From: an uncultured Kiritimatiellota bacterium
Lineage (GTDB): Bacteria > Verrucomicrobiota > Kiritimatiellia > RFP12 > DVOR01
Assembly (NCBI GenBank): GCA_944391055.1
Contig: CALXSF010000004.1
Coordinates: forward strand, 33,374-97,373
DNA: 64,000 nucleotides
Direction: 5' to 3'
Shown: one piece after another, positions 10,290-18,900 of the stretch
How the letters are laid out: each line of letters starts with the position of its first letter
How positions within the stretch are numbered: position 1 is the first letter of the stretch
The notes under the pieces: model-generated
What the model was told of the DNA's origin: nothing
Seen by the model: only the letters and a program-made list of their open reading frames with translations
Databases searched by the model: none
Made by a program: the position numbers and the translations under genes

Positions 10290-10429
10290 TCGTTGTTGTT
10301 ATAAGGGCAAGGCGATTGGGGATGTGCCACACCACCCCTTGCCGTTTCCGTTACGATCAACGCCCCACGCTTGCCTGCATCACATCAATCCTATGCGGCA
10401 GAGGTGATAGCAAGCCGGACAAAATCCCG

Positions 10430-11134
10430 TTAGAGCTGTGTAGGGTGAAGGCCTGTCACTGGGGGCGTGGAACTGAGGCCCAAAGTCGGCTTGGCCTCCC
10501 CTGAACGCGTTGGGCTCAGCCCGGCGGCGGGTTTGGCGTTCGCGCTCTCGGCCACGGCGGACTTGCGCGCCCCGCCTTTGGAGGATTTCGGGGCCAACAA
10601 TGCCGAAAGATCGCGTCCGACAAGTTTGGGAGCCTGCTCAACGGAGGTTTTCTCCGCGCACATCTCAATGACGCGCTCGATCATCTCCACCCCCAACTCA
10701 CGGTGGGCGTTTTCGCGCCCGCGGAACTTGAGGGAGATTTTAACCTTGTTGCCCTGCTCGATGAAACCAAGGATTTCCTTGACCTTGCGGGTAAGATCGC
10801 CGACATCGGTCCCGGAATGGAACTTAATCTCCTTGACCTGAGTGGCCTTGGCGTTCTTACGGGCCTGTTTCTGACGAATGCTTTCCTCGTACCGAAACTT
10901 CCCGTAATCCATGATTTTGCAGAGGGGCGGCTGGGCGGTGGGGGTGATCTCCACCAAATCCAAGCCTGCCGAATCGGCAAGCGCCTGTGCCTTGCGGGTG
11001 GGCATCACACCGAGCATTTTCCCGGTGGCGTCAACCACACGCACCTCAGGCACGCGAATTTTGAAGTTTGTGCGGATGAACGACGCGTTCTTGCGGCTGT
11101 TCTGGTCTTGCCGGGGTTTGGGGATAAGTGCCAA
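10430..11134 (-). CDS. infC: Translation initiation factor IF-3 with C-terminal extension
   Basis: 234 residues. The IF3 N domain (FKIRVPEVRVVD to PPLCKIMDYGKFRYEE) and C domain (ATQVKEIKFHSGTDVGDL to RELGVEMIERV) are intact. About 60 extra residues at the end are low complexity, with three loose repeats (GLSPT, GLSST, GLHPT). The start codon is TTG at 11132-11134, 8 bases after AAGGAG. A non-AUG start is usual for infC and supports autoregulation. It lies 26 bases downstream of thrS in one operon; the usual rpmI-rplT partners are absent from the window. Confidence 0.95.
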   Translation of the reverse strand: MALIPKPRQDQNSRKNASFIRTNFKIRVPEVRVVDATGKMLGVMPTRKAQALADSAGLDLVEITPTAQPPLCKIMDYGKFRYEESIRQKQARKNAKATQVKEIKFHSGTDVGDLTRKVKEILGFIEQGNKVKISLKFRGRENAHRELGVEMIERVIEMCAEKTSVEQAPKLVGRDLSALLAPKSSKGGARKSAVAESANAKPAAGLSPTRSGEAKPTLGLSSTPPVTGLHPTQL

Positions 11135-11160
11135 GGCGGCAACTCCTTTTCGGTTTGTTC

Positions 11161-12903
11161 TCAGGGTTTTTCGGCGGTCTCTTCACGGACCAACGCGATG
11201 AAAGCTTCCGGTGTCATGGTTCCCAAGTCCCCGGCCTCGCGACTGCGCACCGCGACGACGCCGGCCTCTGCCTCACGGCCGCCGATGACAAGCATATACG
11301 GGATCTTGGACAAGGTGGCCCTGCGAATCTTGGCGCCGATTTTGTCACCCGACCAATCGCCCTCGCAACGGAGTTCGGCCGCTTGCAGTTTGGCGAGGAT
11401 CGCCTTAGCCGCAGGGAGCTGGGCGTCGGTGATGTTGAGCACTTTTGCTTGAACGGGGGCGAGCCATGTCGGGAAAGCGCCCGCATAATGCTCGATGAGA
11501 ATGCCAAAAAAGCGTTCCAACGAGCCGAGCAGGGCACGATGCACCATATAGGGCTGATGTTCCTTGCCATCCTCCCCCGTGTACGTGAGGTGGAAACGCT
11601 CGGGAAGATTGAAATCGAACTGAATCGTGCCCAATTGCCATTCACGGCCCAAGGCATCTTTGATTTTCATGTCGATTTTGGGGCCGTAGAATGCGCCGCC
11701 GCCTTCGTCGACCTCATAGGCGAGGCCCTCCGCCTCCAACGCCTGGCGCAGGGAAGCCGTGGCCTGATTCCACTTTGCGGGATCGCCGACCGCCTTTTCC
11801 GGCTTGGTGGAAAGATAGGCAGAAATGTCGGTAAAGCCAAAACGCCGCAATATCTTGAGGCAAAAACGCACGGTGAAGCGGATTTCGTCCTCGATGGTTT
11901 CGGGCGCGCAGAAAATGTGCGCGTCGTCTTGCGTGAATCCGCGAACCCGGAAAAGGCCGTGGCGCACGCCATCCTTCTCGTACCGATAAACCGTCCCCAA
12001 CTCCGCCCACCGCAAAGGCAAATCGCGATAACTGTATTTCTTGAAAAGGTAAGCCTGAATATGGAAAGGACAATTCATCGGCTTGACATAATAGGTTTCG
12101 TGCGAGACCCTGTCGCCGTCCCCCTCCGTTACATCCATCGCCGGGAACATGCTGTCTTTATAGAACCCCAAGTGCCCGGATGTCTCCCACAGGTTCGACC
12201 GTCCGATATGGGGCGTAAACAACATCTCGTAACCGTGGCGAAAATGTTCCCGCCGCCAATAATCCTCGATGGCCACCCGGATGCGCGCCCCCTTCGGCAG
12301 CCAATGCGCCAACCCCGGCCCAACACTTTCGGTGATCGTAAAGAGCTCAAGCTCCTTGCCGAGTTTGCGATGGTCGCGCCGTTTGGCCTCCTCGATACGT
12401 TGCACGATCGCATCCAATTCCTTCTGCGAAGAGGCCGCGATGCCATAAAGGCGCTGAAGCATTTTGTTATGCTCGTCCCCACGATAATAACTGCCAGCCA
12501 CGCTCACCAATTTCACCGCCCCCACGCAGCCGCTGTGCGGCACATGCGGCCCCCGGCACAAATCCACGTAGTCGCCGGTTCTGTAGATGGAGATTGGCTC
12601 CCCCTCCGGGATGTCCGCCAAACGCTCCAACTTATAAGGCTGGTCCTTGAAAAGCTCCTGCGCCTCCTCCCGCGTCAACTCTTCACGCACGAAAGGCAGC
12701 TTCGCCCCGATCAGTTTGCGAACGGCCTTCTCGATCGCCGGGAAATCCTCCGCGCTCAGACGGTGATCCAAGTCAAAATCATAATAAAAACCATCGTCGG
12801 TCGCCGGCCCAATATCAATCTTTACATCGTCAAACAACGAACACACCGCAGACGCCACCAAATGCGCCGCGCTATGTCGGATTTCCTCAATCGTCACACT
12901 CAT
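11161..12903 (-). CDS. thrS: Threonyl-tRNA synthetase lacking the TGS domain
   Basis: 580 residues. The protein begins directly with the editing domain: H10 and H14 of HxxxH, and C116/H120 of the CxxxH editing site in DLCRGPH. The class II catalytic core follows, with the zinc ligand C278 in NCPFHI, then the anticodon-binding domain. The ~60-residue TGS domain of typical ThrRS is missing. ATG 12903 has an ideal AAGGAG seven bases upstream, so truncation by start choice is unlikely; the longer frame to 12975 would run through the promoter. It charges tRNA-Thr and is co-transcribed with infC. Confidence 0.95.
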   Translation of the reverse strand: MSVTIEEIRHSAAHLVASAVCSLFDDVKIDIGPATDDGFYYDFDLDHRLSAEDFPAIEKAVRKLIGAKLPFVREELTREEAQELFKDQPYKLERLADIPEGEPISIYRTGDYVDLCRGPHVPHSGCVGAVKLVSVAGSYYRGDEHNKMLQRLYGIAASSQKELDAIVQRIEEAKRRDHRKLGKELELFTITESVGPGLAHWLPKGARIRVAIEDYWRREHFRHGYEMLFTPHIGRSNLWETSGHLGFYKDSMFPAMDVTEGDGDRVSHETYYVKPMNCPFHIQAYLFKKYSYRDLPLRWAELGTVYRYEKDGVRHGLFRVRGFTQDDAHIFCAPETIEDEIRFTVRFCLKILRRFGFTDISAYLSTKPEKAVGDPAKWNQATASLRQALEAEGLAYEVDEGGGAFYGPKIDMKIKDALGREWQLGTIQFDFNLPERFHLTYTGEDGKEHQPYMVHRALLGSLERFFGILIEHYAGAFPTWLAPVQAKVLNITDAQLPAAKAILAKLQAAELRCEGDWSGDKIGAKIRRATLSKIPYMLVIGGREAEAGVVAVRSREAGDLGTMTPEAFIALVREETAEKP

Positions 12904-12927
12904 GTCTGCTCCTTGAAATCTCCCACT

Positions 12928-12956
12928 ATTATATCCGATTCCCTCACGCAACGCAA
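12928..12956 (-). promoter_or_regulatory. Sigma70-type promoter of thrS-infC
   Basis: On the minus strand TTGCGT (12951-12956) and TATAAT (12928-12933) are 17 bases apart. Transcription starts about 20 bases before the thrS ATG, which leaves no room for a T-box or an E. coli-type thrS operator. Confidence 0.75.
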
Positions 12957-13035
12957 AAGAATGAATCCTCCGCAATGCGATGGCACGTTGTAAGATTAGG
13001 CCGTGAATTTTCCAAGAGGAAGCGAAAGGCCCCTA

Positions 13036-13054
13036 GGCCCCCCCTAGGGGGGCC
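13036..13054. repeat. GC-rich palindrome at the island edge
   Basis: A near-perfect inverted repeat centred on CTAG, seven C facing six G, flanked by GG/CC. It lies between decayed cassette A and the thrS promoter. It may stop transcription of the island from running into thrS, although no good T-run follows on either strand. Confidence 0.5.
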
Positions 13055-13110
13055 GGCCGCGAACCGGAACGAAAAAGGAGATATTTTAGACGAATGCGTA
13101 TCAGTGATTC

Positions 13111-13387
13111 CCATTGCTGGGGAGAGTGCGGGGATACGATAGGCGAGGATTTCGTAGCGTTCGTCTCGCCGCTTCTCCAGGTCTTGGTCGGGGGACAGCA
13201 TCGCTGGCGTCGCACTGAAGACCGGCGCTTGCCTCAGAATAAGGCGGCCAGCCGCGTTCGTGACGATGGCGTTGGCCTCTTGGGCGCTATAAAGGGGGAC
13301 CACCTTCTCCTCCCCAGATGAGGCGTCGGAAACCCATTTCTCCGCAAACGCCCATCCGCCGTCAGCCGTTCCGAAGACGACGTTCAT
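13111..13387 (-). repeat. Long direct repeat, copy A
   Basis: About 277 bases with roughly 90-95% identity by eye to copies at 14601-14880 and 16092-16371. The copies are spaced 1490 and 1491 bases apart. The repeat encodes the conserved core of the hydrolase C-terminal cassette, from FGTADGGWAFAEKW to AYRIPALSP. Confidence 0.9.
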
Positions 13388-13405
13388 ACCCTTTTATGGT
13401 GCATA

Positions 13406-14407
13406 TTACGGTTCAACATAACCATGGACGTCTTTGAGTAGATTGTGCTCGGGGTCAAACTCAAGATTGGTGTCATTCTCCGTGGGATTCAAATAGAATG
13501 GAAGACGTATACGGGAACACCCGTGCCAAAAGTTGAAAATCGAGGCATGAGGCTGGTAAATCTTTCCATAATGTGCACCTACCAGACGCCCACTGCCATC
13601 AAATCGGGTACGAGTTCTAAAGACATAACCCGTCCCTTCTGGGAATAGTTTCCTCTCCAATTTCTTTGTTTGCGAATTAATCCGCTCAGAGAATGTCATC
13701 TCTTTCTGATACATTTTGGCGGGTATCGCGTGATACGGAGCCTTATACCTAACAGAATCATACATTTTACGGGGTTCATAGTGAAACGCATAATATCCGG
13801 CATCTTTATCAGGGAATCGTATTCTTAGCGTTGAGCCAGTGTATTCGCGTCCATCTTTCCCATCCCACTCATGAATAATCTCAACATCGGCATGACTGCC
13901 TTTGCCATAAGGAGAAAGCCAGTCATTCTTTGTCATATCAAACCCAATCCATTCATTCCGCACTGGAATTGGGTTGTCATGCTGACGGCCATTGGCATAC
14001 ATTGGAATGGGATTCACGCGTTCCTTGAGTACGATTGTAAGTACGGGATTCCACGGTTGCCACTTCCCATCTTTTACGTTTTCAGAGGGTGAATCATAGT
14101 CATAGCGGAAAATTGTATTGTAATACTTATTGAATCCATTAGGGTTACGCACTGTCTTGTAAACAACATTACTAAAGATTGCACTGCCCATAACAGGACT
14201 AGAAAACGTAACATAGCCATTTTCATCTGGTTTTTTTCTTATGTCTGCTTTACCATTTTCAAACGAAGCCGTTATTTCTGTATCTGTTACAGGTTTTTCA
14301 TTTTGGTTTACGACACGAAGCGTAATCTTCGCCTGTGGATGTTGTACCAACCATCCTGAAGTCATTATAACAGCGACATAGTAACAAACTACATTTAATA
14401 ATTTCAT
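13406..14407 (-). CDS. Secreted partner protein 2 (putative immunity or companion)
   Basis: 333 residues with a signal-like N-terminus (LLNVVCYYVAVIMTSG) but no lipobox. An N-terminal domain (AKITLRVVNQNEKPVTD) looks like an Ig or carboxypeptidase-regulatory beta-sandwich. The C-terminus (FYLNPTENDTNLEFDPE) is almost identical to that of partner 1 at 14897-15889, and the two are clear paralogs throughout. Base composition is much more AT-rich than the chromosome, suggesting transfer. Its ATG overlaps the stop of cassette B as ATGA, so it is translationally coupled to it. No known family recognised. Periplasmic location and pairing with a hydrolase fragment suggest an immunity role by analogy. 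Confidence 0.75.
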   Translation of the reverse strand: MKLLNVVCYYVAVIMTSGWLVQHPQAKITLRVVNQNEKPVTDTEITASFENGKADIRKKPDENGYVTFSSPVMGSAIFSNVVYKTVRNPNGFNKYYNTIFRYDYDSPSENVKDGKWQPWNPVLTIVLKERVNPIPMYANGRQHDNPIPVRNEWIGFDMTKNDWLSPYGKGSHADVEIIHEWDGKDGREYTGSTLRIRFPDKDAGYYAFHYEPRKMYDSVRYKAPYHAIPAKMYQKEMTFSERINSQTKKLERKLFPEGTGYVFRTRTRFDGSGRLVGAHYGKIYQPHASIFNFWHGCSRIRLPFYLNPTENDTNLEFDPEHNLLKDVHGYVEP

Positions 14408-14910
14408 AGGTCACCTTCAGGTTTTCTGCATTGAAAAATGATTCTTAATTGAACGAATGCGTTAAAAGTGTGGAGAAAAGACATGTTTTTAATGTCACTA
14501 TGCAACCAACGATGCGCATACCCTCCTGAAGACCTTGGCCAGTTAGGTGTTATATCAAGCGACATCATCGTAAATTTATTAATATTTACATCACGTTCGC
14601 CCATTGCTGGGGAGAGTGCGGGGATACGATAGGCGAGGATTTCGTAGCGTTCGTCACGTTGTTTTTCTGGGTCTGGGTCGGGAGACAACATCGTGGCCGT
14701 CGCACTGAAGACCGGCGCTTGCCTCAGAATAAGGCGATTAGCCGCGTTCGTGACGATGGCGTTGGCCTCTTGGGCGCTATAAAGGGGGACCACCTTCTCC
14801 TCCCCAGATGAGGCGTCGGAAACCCATTTCTCCGCAAACGCCCATCCGCCGTCAGCCGTTCCGAAGACGACGTTCGTACCTTTTTCATGGAACCCATTAT
14901 GGATCAACAT
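14404..14910 (-). CDS. Cassette B: orphan C-terminal hydrolase fragment with catalytic His
   Basis: 168 residues from ATG 14910, which overlaps the end of partner gene 1. From about residue 11 it matches the C-terminus of the large secreted protein. First comes the near-identical core, then a diverged but homologous tail: RWLHSDIKNMSF here against KWLHSDIKNMAF in the full-length protein. H137 corresponds to the probable catalytic His (H1928) of the full protein. There is no nucleophile Ser, no lid region and no signal peptide, so it cannot be an active enzyme alone. Its stop overlaps the next ATG (ATGA). It is either a donor cassette for recombination or a relic of tandem duplication. Confidence 0.75.
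   Translation of the reverse strand: MLIHNGFHEKGTNVVFGTADGGWAFAEKWVSDASSGEEKVVPLYSAQEANAIVTNAANRLILRQAPVFSATATMLSPDPDPEKQRDERYEILAYRIPALSPAMGERDVNINKFTMMSLDITPNWPRSSGGYAHRWLHSDIKNMSFLHTFNAFVQLRIIFQCRKPEGDL
14601..14880 (-). repeat. Long direct repeat, copy B
   Basis: Second copy of the ~280-base repeat, inside cassette B. Similarity also extends upstream into the last ~25 codons of the partner genes, so the duplicated unit spans the end of a partner gene plus the hydrolase 3' cassette. Confidence 0.9.
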
Positions 14911-15889
14911 AACCACGAACATTTTTGAGGAGGTTGCGTTCGGGGTCAAACTCAAGATTGGTGTCATTCTCCGTAGGATTGAAATAATAGGATAACGTTA
15001 TACTCATTCTTGGTTTTCCAGGAATAGGTTGAAGAAGTCGCCCATCAACTCCGTACAATTTCCCATATCGAGCAGATTTTAACCGTCCATTGTTATCAAC
15101 CTTTGTTCGTGTTCTGAAAATGAGGCCTTTTGTTGAGTCGAATTCTGCGGAGACAACCCGATTGCTCGCCTCATCCTTTTTCTTGTAAAATGCAACGTGA
15201 TGTCGATAGTCTGCATAAATGTCAGCACGATATGGCGATTGCAACCCCGATGTTTTATCTCGCTCAAAGAGATACATTCCCGCATGAGGCTGACGGATTC
15301 GAAACTCTATTTGATAGCCCTCAAAGGATTCTCCTTTTATCCCATTCCAAGCCCCCCTGACCTCTAAGTCACAAAAGCGTCCAGCGCCCCAAGGCGCGAC
15401 CCAATCATTTTTCTCTAAGTCAAAGGCAAGCCATTGATTTAAAATGGGAAGTTCTACACGATTGCGCATTCCTGTCGCATACATCGGAATTGGATTAATA
15501 TACTCTTTCAATGGCATTTCGACGATTGGATTCCACGGCTCCCATCTTCCTTCTTTTGCGTTTCTAGAGGGAGACAAGTAATCGCGACGTAAATACGTTG
15601 CATAATATTTATCTATTGCGGCAGGGTTGTGCACAGTCTTGTGAATAATATTGCCAAAGACAGCATCTCCAAGAACAGGGCTGGAATATGAAATGTACCC
15701 GTCTTTATTAGGTTTTTTTATTATATTTTGACGGCCTCCCCAAAAAGAAGCCGAAACCTCGACATCTGTCACAGGAATATTATTTTGATTGACAACATGA
15801 AGCGTAATCTTTGCAACCGGGGGTCGGGCAAAGCAACCGGTAGCCCAGAAAAAAAACACCTGCAACAATAACGCTATGGAATATTTCAT
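14897..15889 (-). CDS. Secreted partner protein 1 (putative lipoprotein, immunity or companion)
   Basis: 330 residues. The N-terminus YSIALLLQVFFFWATGC has a plausible lipobox (A-T-G-C). A beta-rich domain (AKITLHVVNQNNIPVTD) follows, and the C-terminal YYFNPTENDTNLEFDPE is shared with partner 2. It begins 11 bases after the stop of the large protein, with an AGTGAGG ribosome-binding site, and ends overlapping cassette B. The gene is markedly AT-rich. No family recognised. An envelope-anchored protein encoded immediately after a secreted alpha/beta hydrolase recalls the periplasmic immunity proteins of type VI lipase effectors; this is inference only. Confidence 0.78.
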   Translation of the reverse strand: MKYSIALLLQVFFFWATGCFARPPVAKITLHVVNQNNIPVTDVEVSASFWGGRQNIIKKPNKDGYISYSSPVLGDAVFGNIIHKTVHNPAAIDKYYATYLRRDYLSPSRNAKEGRWEPWNPIVEMPLKEYINPIPMYATGMRNRVELPILNQWLAFDLEKNDWVAPWGAGRFCDLEVRGAWNGIKGESFEGYQIEFRIRQPHAGMYLFERDKTSGLQSPYRADIYADYRHHVAFYKKKDEASNRVVSAEFDSTKGLIFRTRTKVDNNGRLKSARYGKLYGVDGRLLQPIPGKPRMSITLSYYFNPTENDTNLEFDPERNLLKNVRGYVDP

Positions 15890-15900
15890 AAAACCTCACT

Positions 15901-18900
15901 TTACTGTGAAATGAAAGAGGACAACTCAATGAACTCTTGCCACACGTAATAAAATGCCATATTCTTAATGTCGCTATGTAGCCATTTTCCCGAAAGCGAA
16001 CCACTCCTTCGCCCCCAATTCGTAGTTGAAGCATTCAACGGAGACATTGTCATTACCCCTTCTAAAGAATTTCTGAGAGTCCCAGTCCTTCCCATTACGG
16101 GGGAAAGTGCGGGGATACGATAGGCGAGGATTTCGTAGCGTTCGTCACGTTGTTTTTCTGGGTCTGGGTCGGGAGACAACATCGCGGCCGTCGCACTGAA
16201 GACCGGCGCTTGCCTCAGAATAAGGCGATTAGCCGCGTTCGTGACGATGGCGTTGGCTTCTTGGGCGCTATAAAGGGGGACCACCTTCTCCTCCCCAGAT
16301 GAGGCGTCGGACACCCATTTCTCCGCAAACGCCCATCCGCCGTCAGCCGTTCCGAAGACGACGTTCGTGCCTTTGAGGAACTCCTGTTTTTGCCATGCGT
16401 AACGACCAAACGATGTTTCGGGAACAAGGCTCGCCAAAAGGTCCCAAGGAGGCCATCCCTCGAATTGCCATCGCAGAACACCACGATATTGCGGCGGAAA
16501 GAGACCATCCTCAATATCGGTGCGAAGTTCGAAGACCTCATCTTCTTCCGAATAAAAGTTATAGAACTTCGTCGTCGGGGATTTTTGGGCGATGTCCTCG
16601 AAAAGTCCGGCCCATCTCATTTGGGACTGTGGTTCGGAGGCAGAGAAGAGTTCGTTCCAGCGGGAGGCATAGGTGCGGGGGTCATAATCGCGCCAATCCT
16701 GGGGGACGAGAGTGGCTTGATTGGCCGTGGCGTCTTGCAGCGAGGCGTCGAAGGCCTCTGCGGGGATGGCGGCGTTGAGGAAAACATAATTGTCGGGCTT
16801 GAACCCATAAGAGCAAATCGCTTCCGAAACGACAATGTTTCCAAGGCTGTGGGCGATCACCGAGGTTTGCGAGGCTTGAGGCAGTTGTTTGGCGGCCGCG
16901 GCAAACGCTTTGGCGGTCTTGAAGGCGTTATAGACATTGAGATGGTAGTGCAACGCGGGAAGGCCAACAAGTTCGGAGAGCGCCTCGTCTCCGCGCCACG
17001 TGACGCCATAAAAGTTCATGTCAAGCCCGGATTGGTAAAGCCGTTTATACATCTCGGCGTGCCAGCCTCGGGCTGCATCCTCCGAGACATTGAAACCATG
17101 CAGGAAGAGCACGTTGGGGACGGAGGGGTTGTGCGCAAGCGTCGCCTCCGTCCGAGAGCCGGATTCGACACTGCGCAGATCGATGCGCCCATACATTTCT
17201 TCGACAGGAAGGACGTTGAGCGGAAGTTCGGTTTTCCACACGCACAGGTCATCGTGATAGAGGCCAAGCGTGAGGGGCGCGCTTGAACGGCGTATTCCTT
17301 CTGCAAGGATAACACCCTGATTCGGGTTGCCGCGGATGAGTTTCACAAACTTCTGTGGAAGCTCAAGTCCGTCATCCGTGACCGTATACGTGGAGGCATC
17401 AAGCAGCCGTTTGTCGAGATTGTCATCACATCCCGCACAGTTTTCAGTGAGATACGCCCCACTCTGACCTCGCTCCAAGGACGTCCAGACAATTTTGATG
17501 GCGCTGTCGGCCTGACACAGTTTGATCGTAAGATCACCAGCCTCATACGCGGCCCTTATGTCCTCCCTGCTCCCCAAAAATCCCAAGAGCGCCTGCGCAT
17601 CGACATGGATGGGAAAGAAATCCAAAAAGTCGCAGACCCCATCCACGGAACCGTTGCTCGCATCCACAAAAAGGGTGGCGGCCGGGATATCCTCATCCTT
17701 TTCCGAATAGTCTTTGTTCACGCTGTCATCGTCGTCATTTATCCACAACCGGAACGGCAAACCATTGGTCGCCAAAAACACATCTTGTGCGTCAATCATG
17801 AGGTCTCGTTGATAATCCGGGACAAGCGCACTGGCGATGTCGGGGATATGCACGACCGCGCTCAAGCCGCCTGCGACATTCCCACCCTCGCTTTCCCTCA
17901 TATGCGTGTGCCCACATAATAACCCATCGTCGTTCTCCGCCCAAAAGCCTTCGCCAAAGACAAGCGTCGCCACGTCTTCCTTCCGCTCGGGACTGTAATT
18001 CGCATAGGTTTGCTGCGAAGGCTGCCCATTCACTTGCGCACTCCAACAATACCATTCTTCATCTTCCCCCGCCTTTGTTTCCAGCCAATGCATGGTGACT
18101 TTATAGGAACATCCTTTGCGCAGTTGAAACACCGACTCCTCTTGAGAGCCTGGGGTTCGCATATGATGCTTCAGGAGTCGGCTGTCCGAAAGAGTCCCCT
18201 CCCCTTGTCCGAGTCCTTGGATGCGCATCTCCCAAGCCGCGTAGTCCCCGGCAATCGAAAATGCCATTTGCACAAGTTCGGAATCCGGCAGCGGCTCGTA
18301 GTCCAAGGGGTCTGTCGGGTCGGTACCCTGCTCCGTCTCCTGCCAGTCCGAAACCCCATCATTGTCTGTGTCTGCGTCATGGGGGCTTGTCCCGTTGATG
18401 GACTCCTCCCAATTGCTCAGTCCATCGCTGTCAGGGTCTGCCTCCGTGACATCCGCGCCATCGGCCATGAGCGGCTCAAACCCATAATTGCTCTCCCATC
18501 CGTCAATGAGATGGTCGCCGTCCGAGTCGGGATGAAGGGGATTTGTCCCGCGCTCCACCTCGTCCCCATCGGGAAGACCGTCCTCATCACTGTCGGGATT
18601 GCCCGGATTGAGACCTTGCGCGACCTCCTGCTCGTTCGTGAGCCCATCCCCATCCCAATCCCCCGATGGGGATGCGGAAGGGTTGGAGGAACCGTTGTCC
18701 AAAGGAGGCAAGCCATAGCGGATCTCCAAGCCATCGGCCATCCCATCGCCATCGCTGTCGATGACATTGGGATCGGTATGATACATTCGGACTTCTTCTT
18801 TGTCCGTGAGGCCATCCCCATCGCCATCTTTCGAGAGCGGATCCGTCTTGATCGACAGTACCTCTTCCTTGTCCGACAATCCGTCCCCATCGCTATCCGC

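Larger units (their letters stand above)
12944..13387 (-). pseudogene. Cassette A: truncated orphan copy of the hydrolase C-terminus
   Basis: Starting at ATG 13387 (AAAAGGGT just upstream), the first ~92 residues are nearly identical to the C-terminal cassette of the large protein at 15901-21759. The match ends after ALSPAMG at about 13111. The remaining frame runs through a palindrome (13036-13054) and the thrS promoter, lacks the catalytic WLHSDIKNM motif found in the other copies, and is probably not functional protein. It lies 18 bases after partner gene 2. It looks like the decayed distal end of the array. Confidence 0.7.

Noticed and set aside
12904..12960. T-box or autoregulatory leader before thrS
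   Set aside because: The promoter places the transcript start only about 20 bases before the ATG, leaving no room for such a structure.
14404..16371. Classical polymorphic toxin with unrelated toxin tips
   Set aside because: The B tail and the full-length tail are diverged but homologous (both have WLHSDIKNM), so this is tip variation within one enzyme family, not exchange of unrelated toxin domains.
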